Part shown: piece by piece, positions 45,230 to 56,009 of the stretch
Numbering within the stretch: the stretch's first letter is position 1
Layout of the letters: each line of letters opens with the position of its first letter
From: Pelobates cultripes
Taxonomy: Eukaryota; Chordata; Amphibia; Anura; Pelobatidae
Direction of reading: 5' to 3'
DNA: 64,000 bases
Assembly: GCA_933207985.1 (NCBI GenBank)
Contig: OW240914.1
Span: 203,806,620 to 203,870,619 of the forward strand
Translations under genes and position numbers: made by a program
The notes under the pieces: model-generated
Database searches by the model: none
Told to the model about the DNA's origin: nothing
The model's input: the letters and a program-made list of their open reading frames with translations, nothing else

Positions 45230-46989
45230 AACCCAAAACTGCCTCCTAAAACACATCTTTTTGAAAAGTAGCCTCCATAGGGTGGTTGACATTTTTTACT
45301 GGCACAGTTTTTAATATTTGTTTGGTTGGATTGTATTCCTCATAACCATACATAAATAATGGATTTTTCATTGAATTTCAAACTTTCACTGTATAAAATA
45401 CTAGATAACAGCCATGATCTGAACTAGCTACATTTTACAAATACAGTTGCTGAGGTTAGATAAAGGTTTGTTAATGTATTTGTGGCTAAAATTCCTTATA
45501 AGGAACACGTTCATTTCCATTTCTAGCCATGGCATTTTTATAAATGTATCTGTTCCATGTCACCTTTTTGTGAGTTTAATTTTACACCAATTAACACTAC
45601 CCCATAAATCGTTTGGAAGAACATCGTACCAATATTTCTTATGATATAATTAGAAAATTTTCATGTAGACATTTTGCCACCATTTTTAGGTATGTTTCTG
45701 TTTTCCTATATGCTTATATAATGTATTTATTTCCATGGTCACCCTCATCTTTTGGGGGAACTTTCTCGTCACACACATATGCATTGAAACATACTAGCAA
45801 ACATATACAGAGACATGAACACATTAAACCATACATAATATTAGCAAGCAACTTCAGAATAAACATACACTTCTCTTCAGTTGCAACTTAGGTCTATACG
45901 GTTATCCCTTTACCTTTGATGCCACACTTGTGCACTCCACATTCTGCTTAATCTTTCCACCTTCAATGTTTTGTTCGACAGGGCTTCAAATCCAGTCTCC
46001 GATCTGTGATGCATCACATAGCATATCAGTCTATGTTTCAGATTTGTTCTCTTTGTAATGGCACAAGTGAGCAAAAACTATTTTGATACCTGAGCGGGGA
46101 TTTACCAAAGGGAAAGCGACTGAGATTCTCTAAGCTTTTGTCTGTGGCTCTCCACAAAGTGTAATTAAGGCATGGAGTGCGTGCTAACTGTGCTTAGAGG
46201 GGTATCAGCTACACCTCACCAATGAGGCCAAAAGAAAGCCAAAATGATCGTCTGAGGTTGCTGTATTACTTGTGCAAACATAACTTGCTGGCATTTCAGT
46301 TCTGGACTGTCTGCATGGCTGATATGTTTCAGATATGCTCTCTTTGTAATGGCACAAGGGAGCAAAAACTATTTTGAGACATGAGCAGGGATTTACCGAA
46401 GGGCAAGCCACTGAGATTCTCTAAGCTTTTGTCTGGTCTCAGTGTTCTCACAGCCTTGGTTTTTTGTTACATATCACTACCTAATTCATGCACCTTCAGG
46501 GTTCAATCTAGTTGTGGCTTCTCCATAATACAACATGCTCGTGCACACAAACAAAATCAATTAGTGCACCATGAGGATCCTTAACAAGATGATGTGAATT
46601 TGCAGCACCCCATATCCATGATTTTTCCCTCCTTCTTCATTTTTATTAGTATTTTTTTTTGTTTATAAAAATTTCACCTGGAAAATATACACCATTGCAC
46701 AAGCAGCAGCAAAATAGAAAAGAGTTTTCGATAATAGGGTAATTTGTATATAAAGAGGGGCTGTTTTAAGCCATACTCTGGTTATGCATACTGTAAGAAA
46801 AGTTGCAAATTTAAAGATGTTACAAAATGTGGCAAATTTTGTTTACGTGTGTAATCCTCATTTAGTCCACTTTATAAAGACTTTATAGAGGCAAAAGTAA
46901 AAATAAAACTCAATTGCTCATATTTAGTTTTATTGCACCATTATTGAGAGTATGTCAGATGCTCCCAGTGATGTAATTACAACAAGAGA
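45230..46989. other. noncoding DNA with one 100-bp direct repeat
   Basis: A block at 46039-46138 (TTTGTAATGGCACAAGTGAG, then GGATTTACCAAAGGGAAAGC) recurs at 46330-46430 at an offset of 291 bp with about ten differences. Nothing else is recognised. Confidence 0.5.
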
Positions 46990-47310
46990 TGAGGCTTAAA
47001 GCAGCACTGTCATGCCGAACTTACCTTTCTTTAATTGATTCCTCTTTTCTCCCTCTCTCAGAATCTGTTCATTTCTTCCTCTAGTTTTCTTTAAAACATA
47101 AGAAAAAGAGGTTTCCTACAACTGACCATCTCTGACCAGCGGCAGAACAAAGTGTGCTTCATTTGCGGTGGTCAGAGCAATTCTCCCACAATTCTCACCT
47201 TTCCTCCGTGTTCCTGCAAAGCCTCCTTTCAGTTTTCCCAAACGGCCTATCATTTAGACAGACCGCTGGCAAAACTACCAAACTGCACCCTAACAGAATG
47301 AGAACAGTTT
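46990..47310 (+). mobile_element. possible T2-type MITE fragment
   Basis: CTTAAAGCAGCACTGTCATG at about 46995 resembles a T2 left end of the form TTAAAGGAGCACTGTC. The sequence that follows has no coding content and runs to the edge of the next Tc1 element. The right end is not found. Confidence 0.4.
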
Positions 47311-47319
47311 CTCCATTCG

Positions 47320-48727
47320 TGCAATAGTTACTTTATTTCAGTAATGCAACGTAAAAGGGGAAACTAATATATGAGAGAGACGCATTACATGCAAAGCAGG
47401 ATAGTTCAAGCCGTGATTTGTCATAAGTGCGATGATTATGGCTTACAACTCATGAAAACCCCAAATCCAAAATCTCAATAAATTAGAATATTGTGAAAGG
47501 GTGCAATATTCTAGGTTCACAATGTCCCACTCTAATCATCTAAGGAAGCCATAACACCTGCAAAGGGTTTCTGAGCCTTTAAATGGTCTCTTAGTCTGGT
47601 TCAGTAGGAATCACAATCATGGGGAAGACTGCTGACCTGACAGTTGTGCAGAAAACCATCATTGACACCCTCCATAAGGAGGGAAAGCCTCAAAAGGTAA
47701 TTGCGAAGGAAGTTGGATGTTCCCAAAGTGCTGTATCAAAGCACATTAATATAAAGTTATGTGGAGGGGAAAAGTGTGGAAGAAAAAGGTGCTCAAGCAG
47801 CAGGGATGACCTTGGCCTGGAGAGGATTGTCAGGAAAAGCCCATTCAAATGTGTTAGGGACTTTCACAAGGAGTGGACTGAGGCTGGAGTCCGTGCATCA
47901 AGAGCCACTGCACACAGACGGATCCTGGACATGGGCTTCAGATGTCGTATTCCTCTTGTCAAGCCACTCCTGAACAAACAACATCAGAAGCGTCTTACCT
48001 GGGCTAAAGAAAAACAGACCTGGTCTGTTACTCAGTGGTCCAAAGTACTCTTTTCTGATGAGAGCAACTTTTGAATCTCATTTGGAAACCAAGGACCCAG
48101 AGTCTGGAGAAAGAATGGAGAGGCACACACTGCAAGATGCTTGAAGTCCAGTCTGTGTTGATTAGGGGAGCCATATCATCTGCTGGTGTTGGTCCGCTGT
48201 GCTTAATTAAGTCCAGGGTCAACGCAACCGTCTACCAGGAGATTTTGGAGCACTTCGTGCTTCCTTCTGCAGACGAGCTTTATGGGGATGTTGACTTCAT
48301 TCTCCAGCAGGACTTGGCATCTGCCCACAGTACCAAAAGCACCAAAGCCTGGTTCAATGACAGTGGGATTACTGTGCTTGATTGGCCATCAAACTCACCT
48401 GACCTGAACCTTATAGAGAATCTATGGGGCATTGCCAAGAGAAAGATGAGAGACATGAGACCGAACAATGCAGAAGAGCTGAAGGCCGCTATTGAAGCAT
48501 CCTGGTCTTCCATAACGCTTCAGCAGTGCCACAGGCTGATAGCTTCCATGCCACGCCACATTGAGGCAGTAATTGCTTCAAAAGGGGCCCAAACCAAGTA
48601 CTGAGTCCATATGCATGCTTATACTTTTCAGAGGTCCGCTATTGTTCTACGTACACTCCTTGTTTTATTGATTGCATGTAATATTCTAATTTACGTAGAT
48701 TGTGGATTTGGGGTTTTCATGAGCTGA
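47320..48727 (+). mobile_element. Tc1-like element D
   Basis: Inverted repeat segments are CTCATGAAAACCCCAAATCC (about 47450) and GGATTTGGGGTTTTCATGAG (about 48703-48722), each with TAGAATATT or AATATTCTAA nearby. The left repeat continues outward through AACTAATATATGAGAGAGAC to about 47320; the matching outer right part has been lost. A transposase relic lies between. The target duplication was not found. Confidence 0.75.
47619..48604 (+). pseudogene. Tc1-like transposase (DD34E), stop and internal deletion
   Basis: Starts MGKTADLTVVQKTIIDTLHK at 47619. The helix-turn-helix segment includes GCSQSAVSKHI, and a basic GRKR motif follows. The first catalytic Asp is in VLFSDESNF, immediately followed by TGA at 48072-48074. 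A deletion of about 15 bases near 48150 then shifts the frame. The second Asp is in LQQDLASAHS and the Glu in LIENLWGI, with 34 residues between. The true end is TGA at 48602-48604. Clearly inactive. Confidence 0.85.
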
Positions 48728-50068
48728 AAGTGGGAAAGTGTCTCAGTTTTTACACTACCCTATCCAAAAAGAATGTATGTTACCTAAATTATCAGATTTT
48801 TATAACTATAGATTACCATTAGCAAAAAATTGCTAATTTCGTTAGTAAGTGAAAAGGGTAAAATATTTATACAGAATTTTATTTTTCGCTACTAGGACAT
48901 CAACAAGGGTTTCGTAGAATAAAAGCAAACAAAGAACCTTTGAAAAATGATAAAATATTTGCTACAACTTTCAGCCATATTCGATGAGAAATATTTCTTT
49001 TTCCATTTCCAAAGTAACTTTATTTCTTAATTACTTTGCCTAAGCCACAAGTGAGTAAATTATTGCCTGAATGGTGTATCGTTTGAAGGTAGGTGAGCTG
49101 ACCTGTAGTCATGAATGGAAATTTCCCATGGGTTTAAAAAAAAAAAAAAAGTAACAGCTTTATCTATGGGATGGTGCCATTAAGGAGATTTTCAAAACTA
49201 GCTGCATCTCAGTTGTAGAAGAAGTTGGGGGGGAATGTTCTCTGCAGTGGAGACTTTCCAGGTATTAAGATTGTGCCTGCCACTAACAATGGGATCATTT
49301 GAGGTACTGATGAAAAAAAGGTTTCCTCTATAAAGGCACAAGTAAGCATAAATAGGTTTAAAAGATGCTCAATTAAGCACTTCCCCTAGGTCAGGCAACT
49401 CATGTTTTTTTGCCCAATCTCATGGCCATTCTCATTGGTTTACTTATTAAAGAGACACACTCAAATATTGTATGCACAAATGACCTTTAGCTTAATCCCT
49501 TCATAAGCGATAATTTGCTAGAACTGCCTTGATATAATTAGATTGGATGAATCCATTGTCTTGAAAGTGTATAAATAATTGCCACTCCCCACTATTGAGT
49601 TGTATAGGATGTATGTGAGACATGCTTTCTAATTTTTTAAAAAGGAGTTTTTAGCATATTAAGCAGGGAGCAAGTAGAGCACTCTGATGTATATAACATA
49701 CGTCTCTAGCAGGAAAATACCTATGGTGCTTTAACACTGAGCCTTTGGTTTACAAATTAGTTCCCAATACAGGACATAATAGAAATGCTACAAAGAAGGA
49801 TAATATACATTACAGTGCAAAACTAAAACACACATTAAACAGCATTTTAATAAAGTGCTAGCTAAGTCATAAACCCCCTTCTGAATATATAGCATATGCA
49901 TATACAAAACTTGGTACATGTTTTTGCAAAAAACAAAACAACAAAAAAACAGGAAACTATTTACACAATGTGCTACAAATTAAAGAGGTTTGTTAAAACA
50001 CACAAAAACAAGAGGGCTTTCTCAAAAAGAGGAAATGGCAGAAAAATGCAAATCATAACATTTGCAAG
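48728..50068 (-). other. BPGM: probable BPGM 3' UTR and downstream DNA
   Basis: Lies directly downstream of the BPGM stop codon on the minus strand. Minus-strand polyadenylation candidates are ATTAAA at 49846-49851 and AATAAA at 49019-49024 and about 48878-48883. The UTR end cannot be fixed from sequence. No transposon is evident in 49150-50068, which agrees with a transcribed, less tolerant region. Confidence 0.45.
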
Positions 50069-50247
50069 CTAATTATCACTAGGCTTCACTTTTCCTTGAT
50101 CTTCTACTTTCTTTATGGCAGCCTGGATAGCTTCTTGATCACCCAAAAATACATGTGGCTTGATCGGGTGCAGATGTTCATCAAGTTCAAGAAGCACAGG
50201 AACACCAGTTGGAAGAGAAATGTTTATTATGTCCGTATCAGAAATGC
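50069..50247 (-). CDS. BPGM: bisphosphoglycerate mutase, last coding exon
   Basis: Host gene exon. On the minus strand, a splice acceptor (a run of about 15 T, then GTTTAG, AG at 50249-50248) is followed by a 179-nt reading frame that ends in TAG at 50071-50069. Its 58 residues include [17 protein letters not shown] and [19 protein letters not shown]. The latter is the C-terminal signature of BPGM rather than of phosphoglycerate mutases PGAM1/2, which have GDEETV and a different tail. BPGM makes and breaks down 2,3-bisphosphoglycerate, chiefly in red cells, by a histidine-phosphatase-fold mechanism; the catalytic residues are in the upstream exons, which are not in this window. The exon starts in phase 2 (two bases complete a Gly codon). 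The C-terminal tail VKPSDN is short and may differ between species. The frame is intact. Confidence 0.88.
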
Positions 50248-50396
50248 CTAAACAAAAAAAAAAAAAAATGATATGTTAAGCAGATCACTGAGAAAATTAC
50301 ATACATTTATATAAATATATTAAATACAACGTATAAAAAGAGTTCTGTAAATTAGTGGGGTGTTTTTTGGTTAAAGACAGCTTGGCAACGCACTCT

Positions 50397-51700
50397 TTAA
50401 GCCCTTAAGGATGGACTCCATTGTACAAGTTCTTATCAAAATCTGGAATTTGCGCTGTCTGTTCAACTACAATTCACCTCTACATATTAAGTGCACACAG
50501 ACTTATTATATAGCATTTTGTTCAGGAGAAACAGGGCTTTCGTTTCATATCAAAATATTTATATATGAAACAATTTAATATGAAAGAAAAAAAAAAAAAA
50601 ACTGAGAAATTAAGACATTTTATTTTTCAAATTCTGCATGGCATTTTAACTGTTAGTCTCAAAATATTGTTAGTTTTTACTGCATTAAATTACACTTGGT
50701 CACAAAGCCTAGCCAAAGCTAGAGTTCATATTAGGTTTTTGCATTTTTCACACAAAGACTGCACTGATATCACGGTCATTATACATTTTACTGCTGTAAA
50801 ATGCTTTATGTCTCATGAACAGGTTTTATGGAGTTTTGGAAAGTTACAAGGTCAAATATAGGGCTTGCCCATTTAATTTTTACACATTGAATTTTGCCAC
50901 ATTGGTTATGGTGCCTTTGAGACCGTATGGCAGCCCAGGAATGAGAATTACCCCCATCATGACATATCATTTGCATAAGTAGACAACCCAGTGTATTTAA
51001 AATGGGGTATGCCCAGTCTTTTTTAGTATCCACTTAGTTACAATCTCTGGCCACAAATGAGCGTGTAATATATATATATATTTTTATTTATATTTATTTT
51101 ATTTTTTGCATTTTTCACAAAAAAATAAATAAATGACCTTTCACTGATATTGTCAATATAGGTTTTACTTCTCTAACACTCATTTATGTTCAGGGATTCC
51201 TCACGGATAAAAATCAGTACACCCCATGTACAGGTTTTATGGAGTTTTGGAAAGTTACAGGGACAAATCTAAGGCTTCCCCATTTCACTTTGCGGATCCT
51301 GTGTTGCCTTTGAGACCATATGGCAGCCAAGGAATGAGAATTACCTTCATCATGGCATACCATTCACAAAAGTAGACAACCCAGGGTATTCATAATTTGG
51401 TAAGTCCAGTCTTATGTAATAGCCCCTAAGTCACAAACGCTAGCCAAAGTTCGTTTTCATGTATTTTATTTTCATTATTTTCACTGATGATATCATTACA
51501 AGTTTTAGTGTTTTAAAACACTCATTTGGGTTCAGAGAGAATATATTAAGACACGCTTATTGCATACATATATTAATTTTGATGCACTTTAATATATGTA
51601 TAATAAGTTAATTAAATCATCTAAGTAGCATATTTCACATGTATAAAACATAATTTAATTATAATTTTATTTCATTCTACATTTCTATCATAAAGGGAAT
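50397..51700 (+). mobile_element. old copy of the palindrome family, left part
   Basis: Starts TTAAGCCCTTAAGGATGG, a degraded form of the TTAACCCCTTAAGGACGG terminus at 52416, and follows it through TATTATATAGCATTTTGTTC and CAGGAGAAACAGGGCTTTCG. It then carries the modules AGGTTTTATGGAGTTTTGGA and GTATGCCCAGTCTTTTTTAG in order. It is interrupted by a LINE at about 51720 and seems to resume at 52326-52415 and 54459-54790. Confidence 0.6.
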
Positions 51701-51719
51701 CAACACAGTAAAGGATGAG

Positions 51720-52325
51720 ACTATTTAAAAGAAGAAAAACTACCACAACAAGAGGACAGTCTTAAATTAGAGGGGCATAAGTTTGTAAAGTAATACTTCC
51801 TGACATTTTTAGAGAGGGTAGTGGATGCATGGAATAGCCTTCCAGCTGAAGTGGTAGAGATTAACACCGTGCCAGAAAAAAAAAAAAAAAAAGAATGTTC
51901 CTGGCATTGCAGGGCCCCTCTCCCTCCCACCACCCATGCTTTCCTATGGGGAATTGTGCGACGCTGGAGGTCCTCACACAGCATGAGAATGTCCAGCAAC
52001 GCTCTAGCACAGGTTTCCTGTGCTATGGACACAGAAGTGCCCTCTAGTGGCTGTCTAGTAGACAGCCACTAGAGGTGGAGTTAACCCTGCAAGCTAATTA
52101 TTGCAGTTTATAAAAAACTGCAATAATTACACTTGCAGGGTTAAGAGTAGTGGGAGTTGGCACACAGACCACTCCAATGGGCAGAAGTGGTCTGGGTGCC
52201 TGGAGTGTCCCTTTAAGCATATGTGGGATGGGCATAAGGCTATCCTAGACTTAAGATAACGCCCAGGGACTAACTAAAAGTATTTAGAAAATTGGGCAGA
52301 CTAGATGGGCCGAAAGAATGTGACG
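51720..52325 (+). pseudogene. CR1/L2-like LINE 3' end, interrupted by a T2 MITE
   Basis: The reverse transcriptase C-terminus is readable as VVDAWNSLPAEVVEINTV near 51815-51870 (the WNSLP motif closes the RT domain of this LINE group). The 3' UTR continues after the MITE as GCATATGTGGGATGGGCATA, then TTTAGAAAATTGGGCAGACT and AGATGGGCCGAA at 52217-52315. The copy at 15640 shows the uninterrupted order GTGAAGGAGTTTAAGCATGC. Confidence 0.7.
51873..52216 (+). mobile_element. T2/Kolobok-type MITE inside the LINE
   Basis: The right end, GTGGTCTGGGTGCCTGGAGT then GTCCCT and TTAA at 52213-52216, sits exactly at the TTTAA of the LINE 3' UTR. Internal palindromes are CTCTAGTGGCTGTCTAGTAG with its pair CAGCCACTAGAG, and AACCCTGCAAGCTAATTATT with its pair. 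The left end has been replaced by a poly-A run (51877-51894), so the left terminus is damaged. Confidence 0.7.
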
Positions 52326-53804
52326 ACAGATCGGAAACAATTTTTTTATTAATATATATCAAAATACAGTAAGAATTAAATGTATTATACATGCATCATC
52401 TGCTAATAAGATGCTTTAACCCCTTAAGGACGGAGCCAAATGTACACGTTGTGAACGAAACAAAATGTAAACAAAACCTGGCATTTGCGCTACATGTCTG
52501 TCCAACCGTAATACACCTCTTTCATAGTATATGCACCCACCCTTATTATATATCATTTTATTCAGGGGAAACAGGGCTTTCATTTAATATCAAATATTTA
52601 GCTATGAAACATAATTTAATATGAAAAAAATGGGAGAAAATAAGAATTTTTTAATTCTACATGACATTTTAACTGTCAATGTCATAATACTGTTTGCTTT
52701 TACTGCAAAAAAATACACATATTTGTATTCAGCAAAGTCTCACATGTAAAACAGTACCCCCTATGTACAGGTTTTATGGCGTTTTGGGAAGTTACAGGGT
52801 CAAATATAGCATGTTACATTAGAAATTGAAATTCGCCAGATTGGTTACGTTGCCTTTGGGACTTTATAGTAGCCAGGAATCAAATTTACACCCATAATAG
52901 CATACCATTTGCAATAGTAGACAACCCAAGGTATTGCAAATGGGGTATGTCCAGTCTTTTTTAGTAGCCATTTGGTCACAAACACTGGCCAAAGTTAGCG
53001 TTAGTATTTGTTTGTGTGAAAAATGCAAAAAAAAAACGCCCAATTTTGGCCAGTGTTTGTGACTAAGTGGCTACTAAAAAAGACTGGGCATACCCAGTTT
53101 GCAATACCTTGGGTTGTCTACTATTGCAAATGGTATGCCATCATCGGGGTAATTTTCATTCTCGGGCTACCATAGGGTCTCAAAGGCACCGTAACCAATC
53201 TGGCGAATTTTAATGTGAAAAAAATGAAACGCAAGCCTTATATTTGACGCTGTAACTTTTGAAAACACCATAAAACCTGTACATGAGGGGTACTGTTGTA
53301 CTCTGGAGACTTCGCTGAACACAAATATTTGTGTTTCAAAACAGTAAAAAGTATTGCAGCAATAATATCGTCCGTGTTAGTGCGGTTTGTGCATGAAAAA
53401 TGCAAAAAAACTTCACTTTTACTGGCGATATCATCGTTGTAATACATTTTACTGTTTTGAAACACTAATATTTGTGTTCAGCGAAGTCTCCCGAATAGAA
53501 CAGTACCCCCCACGTACAGGTTTTATGGTGTCTTGAAAAGTTATAGGGTTAAATATAGTGCTAGCCAATTAAATTTCCTTTACTTTCGGCATGGGTTGTC
53601 AGGCAGGTCCCTCTAATTGTAATTAATTAAGATACCTAATAATGTAAAAATATTACATAAATATATATGTAGAATATATGTATGTGAATCTATATGTGTA
53701 TATCTATATAATTTTTAAAAAATATTTTTATTTATATATAGGTATATATATGTATATATTTAAGTATGTAGATATATATATATTATTTCGTTCTACGTGT
53801 ATTT

Positions 53805-53805
53805 T

Positions 53806-53838
<33 letters not shown>
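53805..53838. repeat. (TA)n tract
   Basis: Alternating TA inside the palindrome-family element. Confidence 0.85.
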
Positions 53839-53841
<3 letters not shown>

Positions 53842-54065
53842 TCACAATACAGTTAGAACGAAATAACACATCTATATATTTAATTATTTTTTTAATTTTA
53901 TTTTTTAACGTATTTACATATTTAATTTTTTTATATTATACATAAATATATATATATATATATAACAATAATTATATATATATATTTAATCAGTATCAGT
54001 CTACGTGTAATTTGATATTAATATATATTAATGGTAAAATACACCTAGACGGTGTACGTGTGTGT

Positions 54066-54081
54066 ATATAGATATATATAT

Positions 54082-54164
<83 letters not shown>

Positions 54165-54190
54165 TATATATAGATATATATAGATAGAGA
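54066..54190. repeat. long (TA)n microsatellite
   Basis: About 125 bases of TA with occasional GA. The Tyr-Ile reading frame across it is an artefact. Confidence 0.95.
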
Positions 54191-54458
54191 TTTTTTTTTT
54201 TACTTTTTTTTTTACACCAATACATTATATTTTAATTTTATTTTCAGCCTCCTGCTGGCAATGCAGGAGGCAGCCAACCCGGCCATGTGATTGTGGGGTC
54301 CTCGCAAGGACCCCACTCTCACATGGCCGGGGGGCACCGGAAGAGGAGGATCTACCGTGGGGGGGCTCCCTGGGAGTCCCCCCACCGCGATCGCCGGCGG
54401 CGTTTAGAGCCGCCTAAAATAGGGCGTAATTGCACGTCCTCCGGTCAGAAGGGGTTAA

Positions 54459-54790
54459 TTAACTCGTAATAAATATATTATTGTAATGTGTGATATTAAC
54501 TTTTTTAAAAAATTTTAGGTACTAGGGGAACTGCCTGAACACTCAAAGACCGCTATTGTGGTCATGTGATTGCAACATCCGTTGCGATCACATGGCCCTG
54601 GAGGGCCGGAAAGAAAGCAGGGGGACTGCCTGGCTCATGAGGCAGTCCCCCCAGACCAGGATTGTCGGTTCAGGTAAGTAAATAGAGGCCTGGGAGTGCA
54701 TGGTCGTTAGGGCATACTATGCTGCCCTAATGGCGTTTAGGTTCACTTAATGTGGGACGGCATAGTAAGCCCTAACAGCGATAAGGGGAC
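54459..54790 (+). mobile_element. right end of an older related element
   Basis: Follows the young element directly, starting with its TTAA. It contains an inverted pair (GGGGGACTGCCTGGCTCATG with GGCAGTCCCCC) and ends CCTAACAGCGATAAGGGG near 54787, a mirrored CCCCTTA terminus. It probably belongs with 50397-51700 and 52326-52415 as one old element that received the young copy. Confidence 0.5.
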
Positions 54791-55560
54791 AGTCTAAGCA
54801 CCACAACCAATACAGCCCACCATAGATGTTATGCTGCTGAGAGTGCCACTCATTGCTTGATTGTAACAAACTATAGATTTGGTGCAATATATATTTATTA
54901 TCTTGAACTTTAGAATTATTTCTCTCTCTAATAGTCTTGTGACACTTTTGTAGCTTTTAGAATTCTGTAAGAAACTTATTCACTGAAAATTAAATAATTC
55001 TGTAGCAAAGTCCCCGAGTGTTTTTTTCCCCTTATGACCACTGAGAAGTAGTAGAGATCATTACCATATATAACCTCCCACTTATGTGTATTATTTTTCG
55101 TTACGGACAGTACTATGGAATTTGTTGGTGCTATATTAAAAATAACTACAAAACATGTTTAGACATCACTTATAGCTGACTAACTCATAATTTCCTCCTT
55201 CCTCTTAATAGAGGATCTATTTAAGTCTATAGTGGTTTGTGGGGTGTGTAATGTTTGTTACTAGCTTAAATAAGCTGTTGGAAACAGAAAAACAAACCAC
55301 ACAACACAACAAACAAACCAAACAACATAGTCTTTCTGGTGTCACAGGGGTCTCCACTGCAATAGGGAAAGCGGTACTGCAGTAATAAACTTTAACTGGG
55401 GCCTGGTGAATGTTGAGTGTTTGTTCCAAACATTGAAAGCACCATTAAAATAACAGTGCACCATTTTTTAGGATTGACACAATATTTACTACAAAGAGCA
55501 ATACATCTTCTGACATGTGCAAACAAATAGAATATCTGTGTTTGTCCAACTAAGCAATTT
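54791..55560. other. noncoding DNA with a LINE/SINE-type tail
   Basis: ACTATGGAATTTGTTGGTGC followed by TATATTAAAAATAAC near 55112-55147 is the L2-like tail seen at 2424. Nothing else is recognised. Confidence 0.4.
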
Positions 55561-56009
55561 ACTTCTCAAAGCTGCATTTATTTAGTAACTAGAAACAAAA
55601 ATAAACAGAAAAATCCACAGAAATTTGCAACTGGTCTATGAAAAATTTGGGTTTTGTTACTTATTGTCAGTGGTAACTGCTCAACTGGAACACTATTATG
55701 GATCATGCAAAATTGCAACAGAACGATCACATGGTCACAATAGGTGTCCATGTGTCTGCCTGCAGGGGGACTGTCTGTGCTGACAGGCAGTCTCCCTGCA
55801 TGTGTAAAATCATTAAAAAAATAAAAAAATAAATAAAGTTCAATATTAATAAAAAAATAATTATATGTGTATATAAATATGCTATATAGACATATTATAT
55901 ACATATAATATATGTCTATATATCATTTAATGTCATACAAAGTGTATTTTTATATTAATATGTACATATATTAATATAAAAATACACTTATAATTAAATT
56001 AAACATGTA
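55561..56009 (-). mobile_element. palindrome-family element, minus strand, distal part
   Basis: Minus-strand equivalent of the G/C-rich end and AT core of the family (GCAGGGGGACTGTCTGTGCT followed by GACAGGCAGTCTCCCTGC near 55760-55800, then AT-rich). It continues at 57591 after the DD37E element, which inserted into the AT core. Confidence 0.5.

Larger units (their letters stand above)
52416..54458 (+). mobile_element. young palindrome-family element, complete (2.04 kb)
   Basis: TTAA at 52416-52419 and 54455-54458. Ends are CCCCTTAAGGACGGAG and CTCCGGTCAGAAGGGG, an imperfect 16-bp inverted repeat. First palindrome: arm 52715-53010 against 53035-53335. Second palindrome: arm 53265-53375 against 53425-53560, sharing its left arm with the first. 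Then TA-rich DNA (53650-54190) and a G/C-rich end with small hairpins (GGTCCTCGCAAGGACC; CCTCCTGCTGGCAATGCAGGAGG-type near 54250, written here as its outline). There is no coding capacity. Ends suggest piggyBac-like transposition, by inference. A nearly identical copy starts at 62814. Confidence 0.75.

Noticed and set aside
51721..52032. 103-residue minus-strand frame
   Set aside because: Antisense of the CR1/L2-like RT end and the poly-A junction; not a gene.
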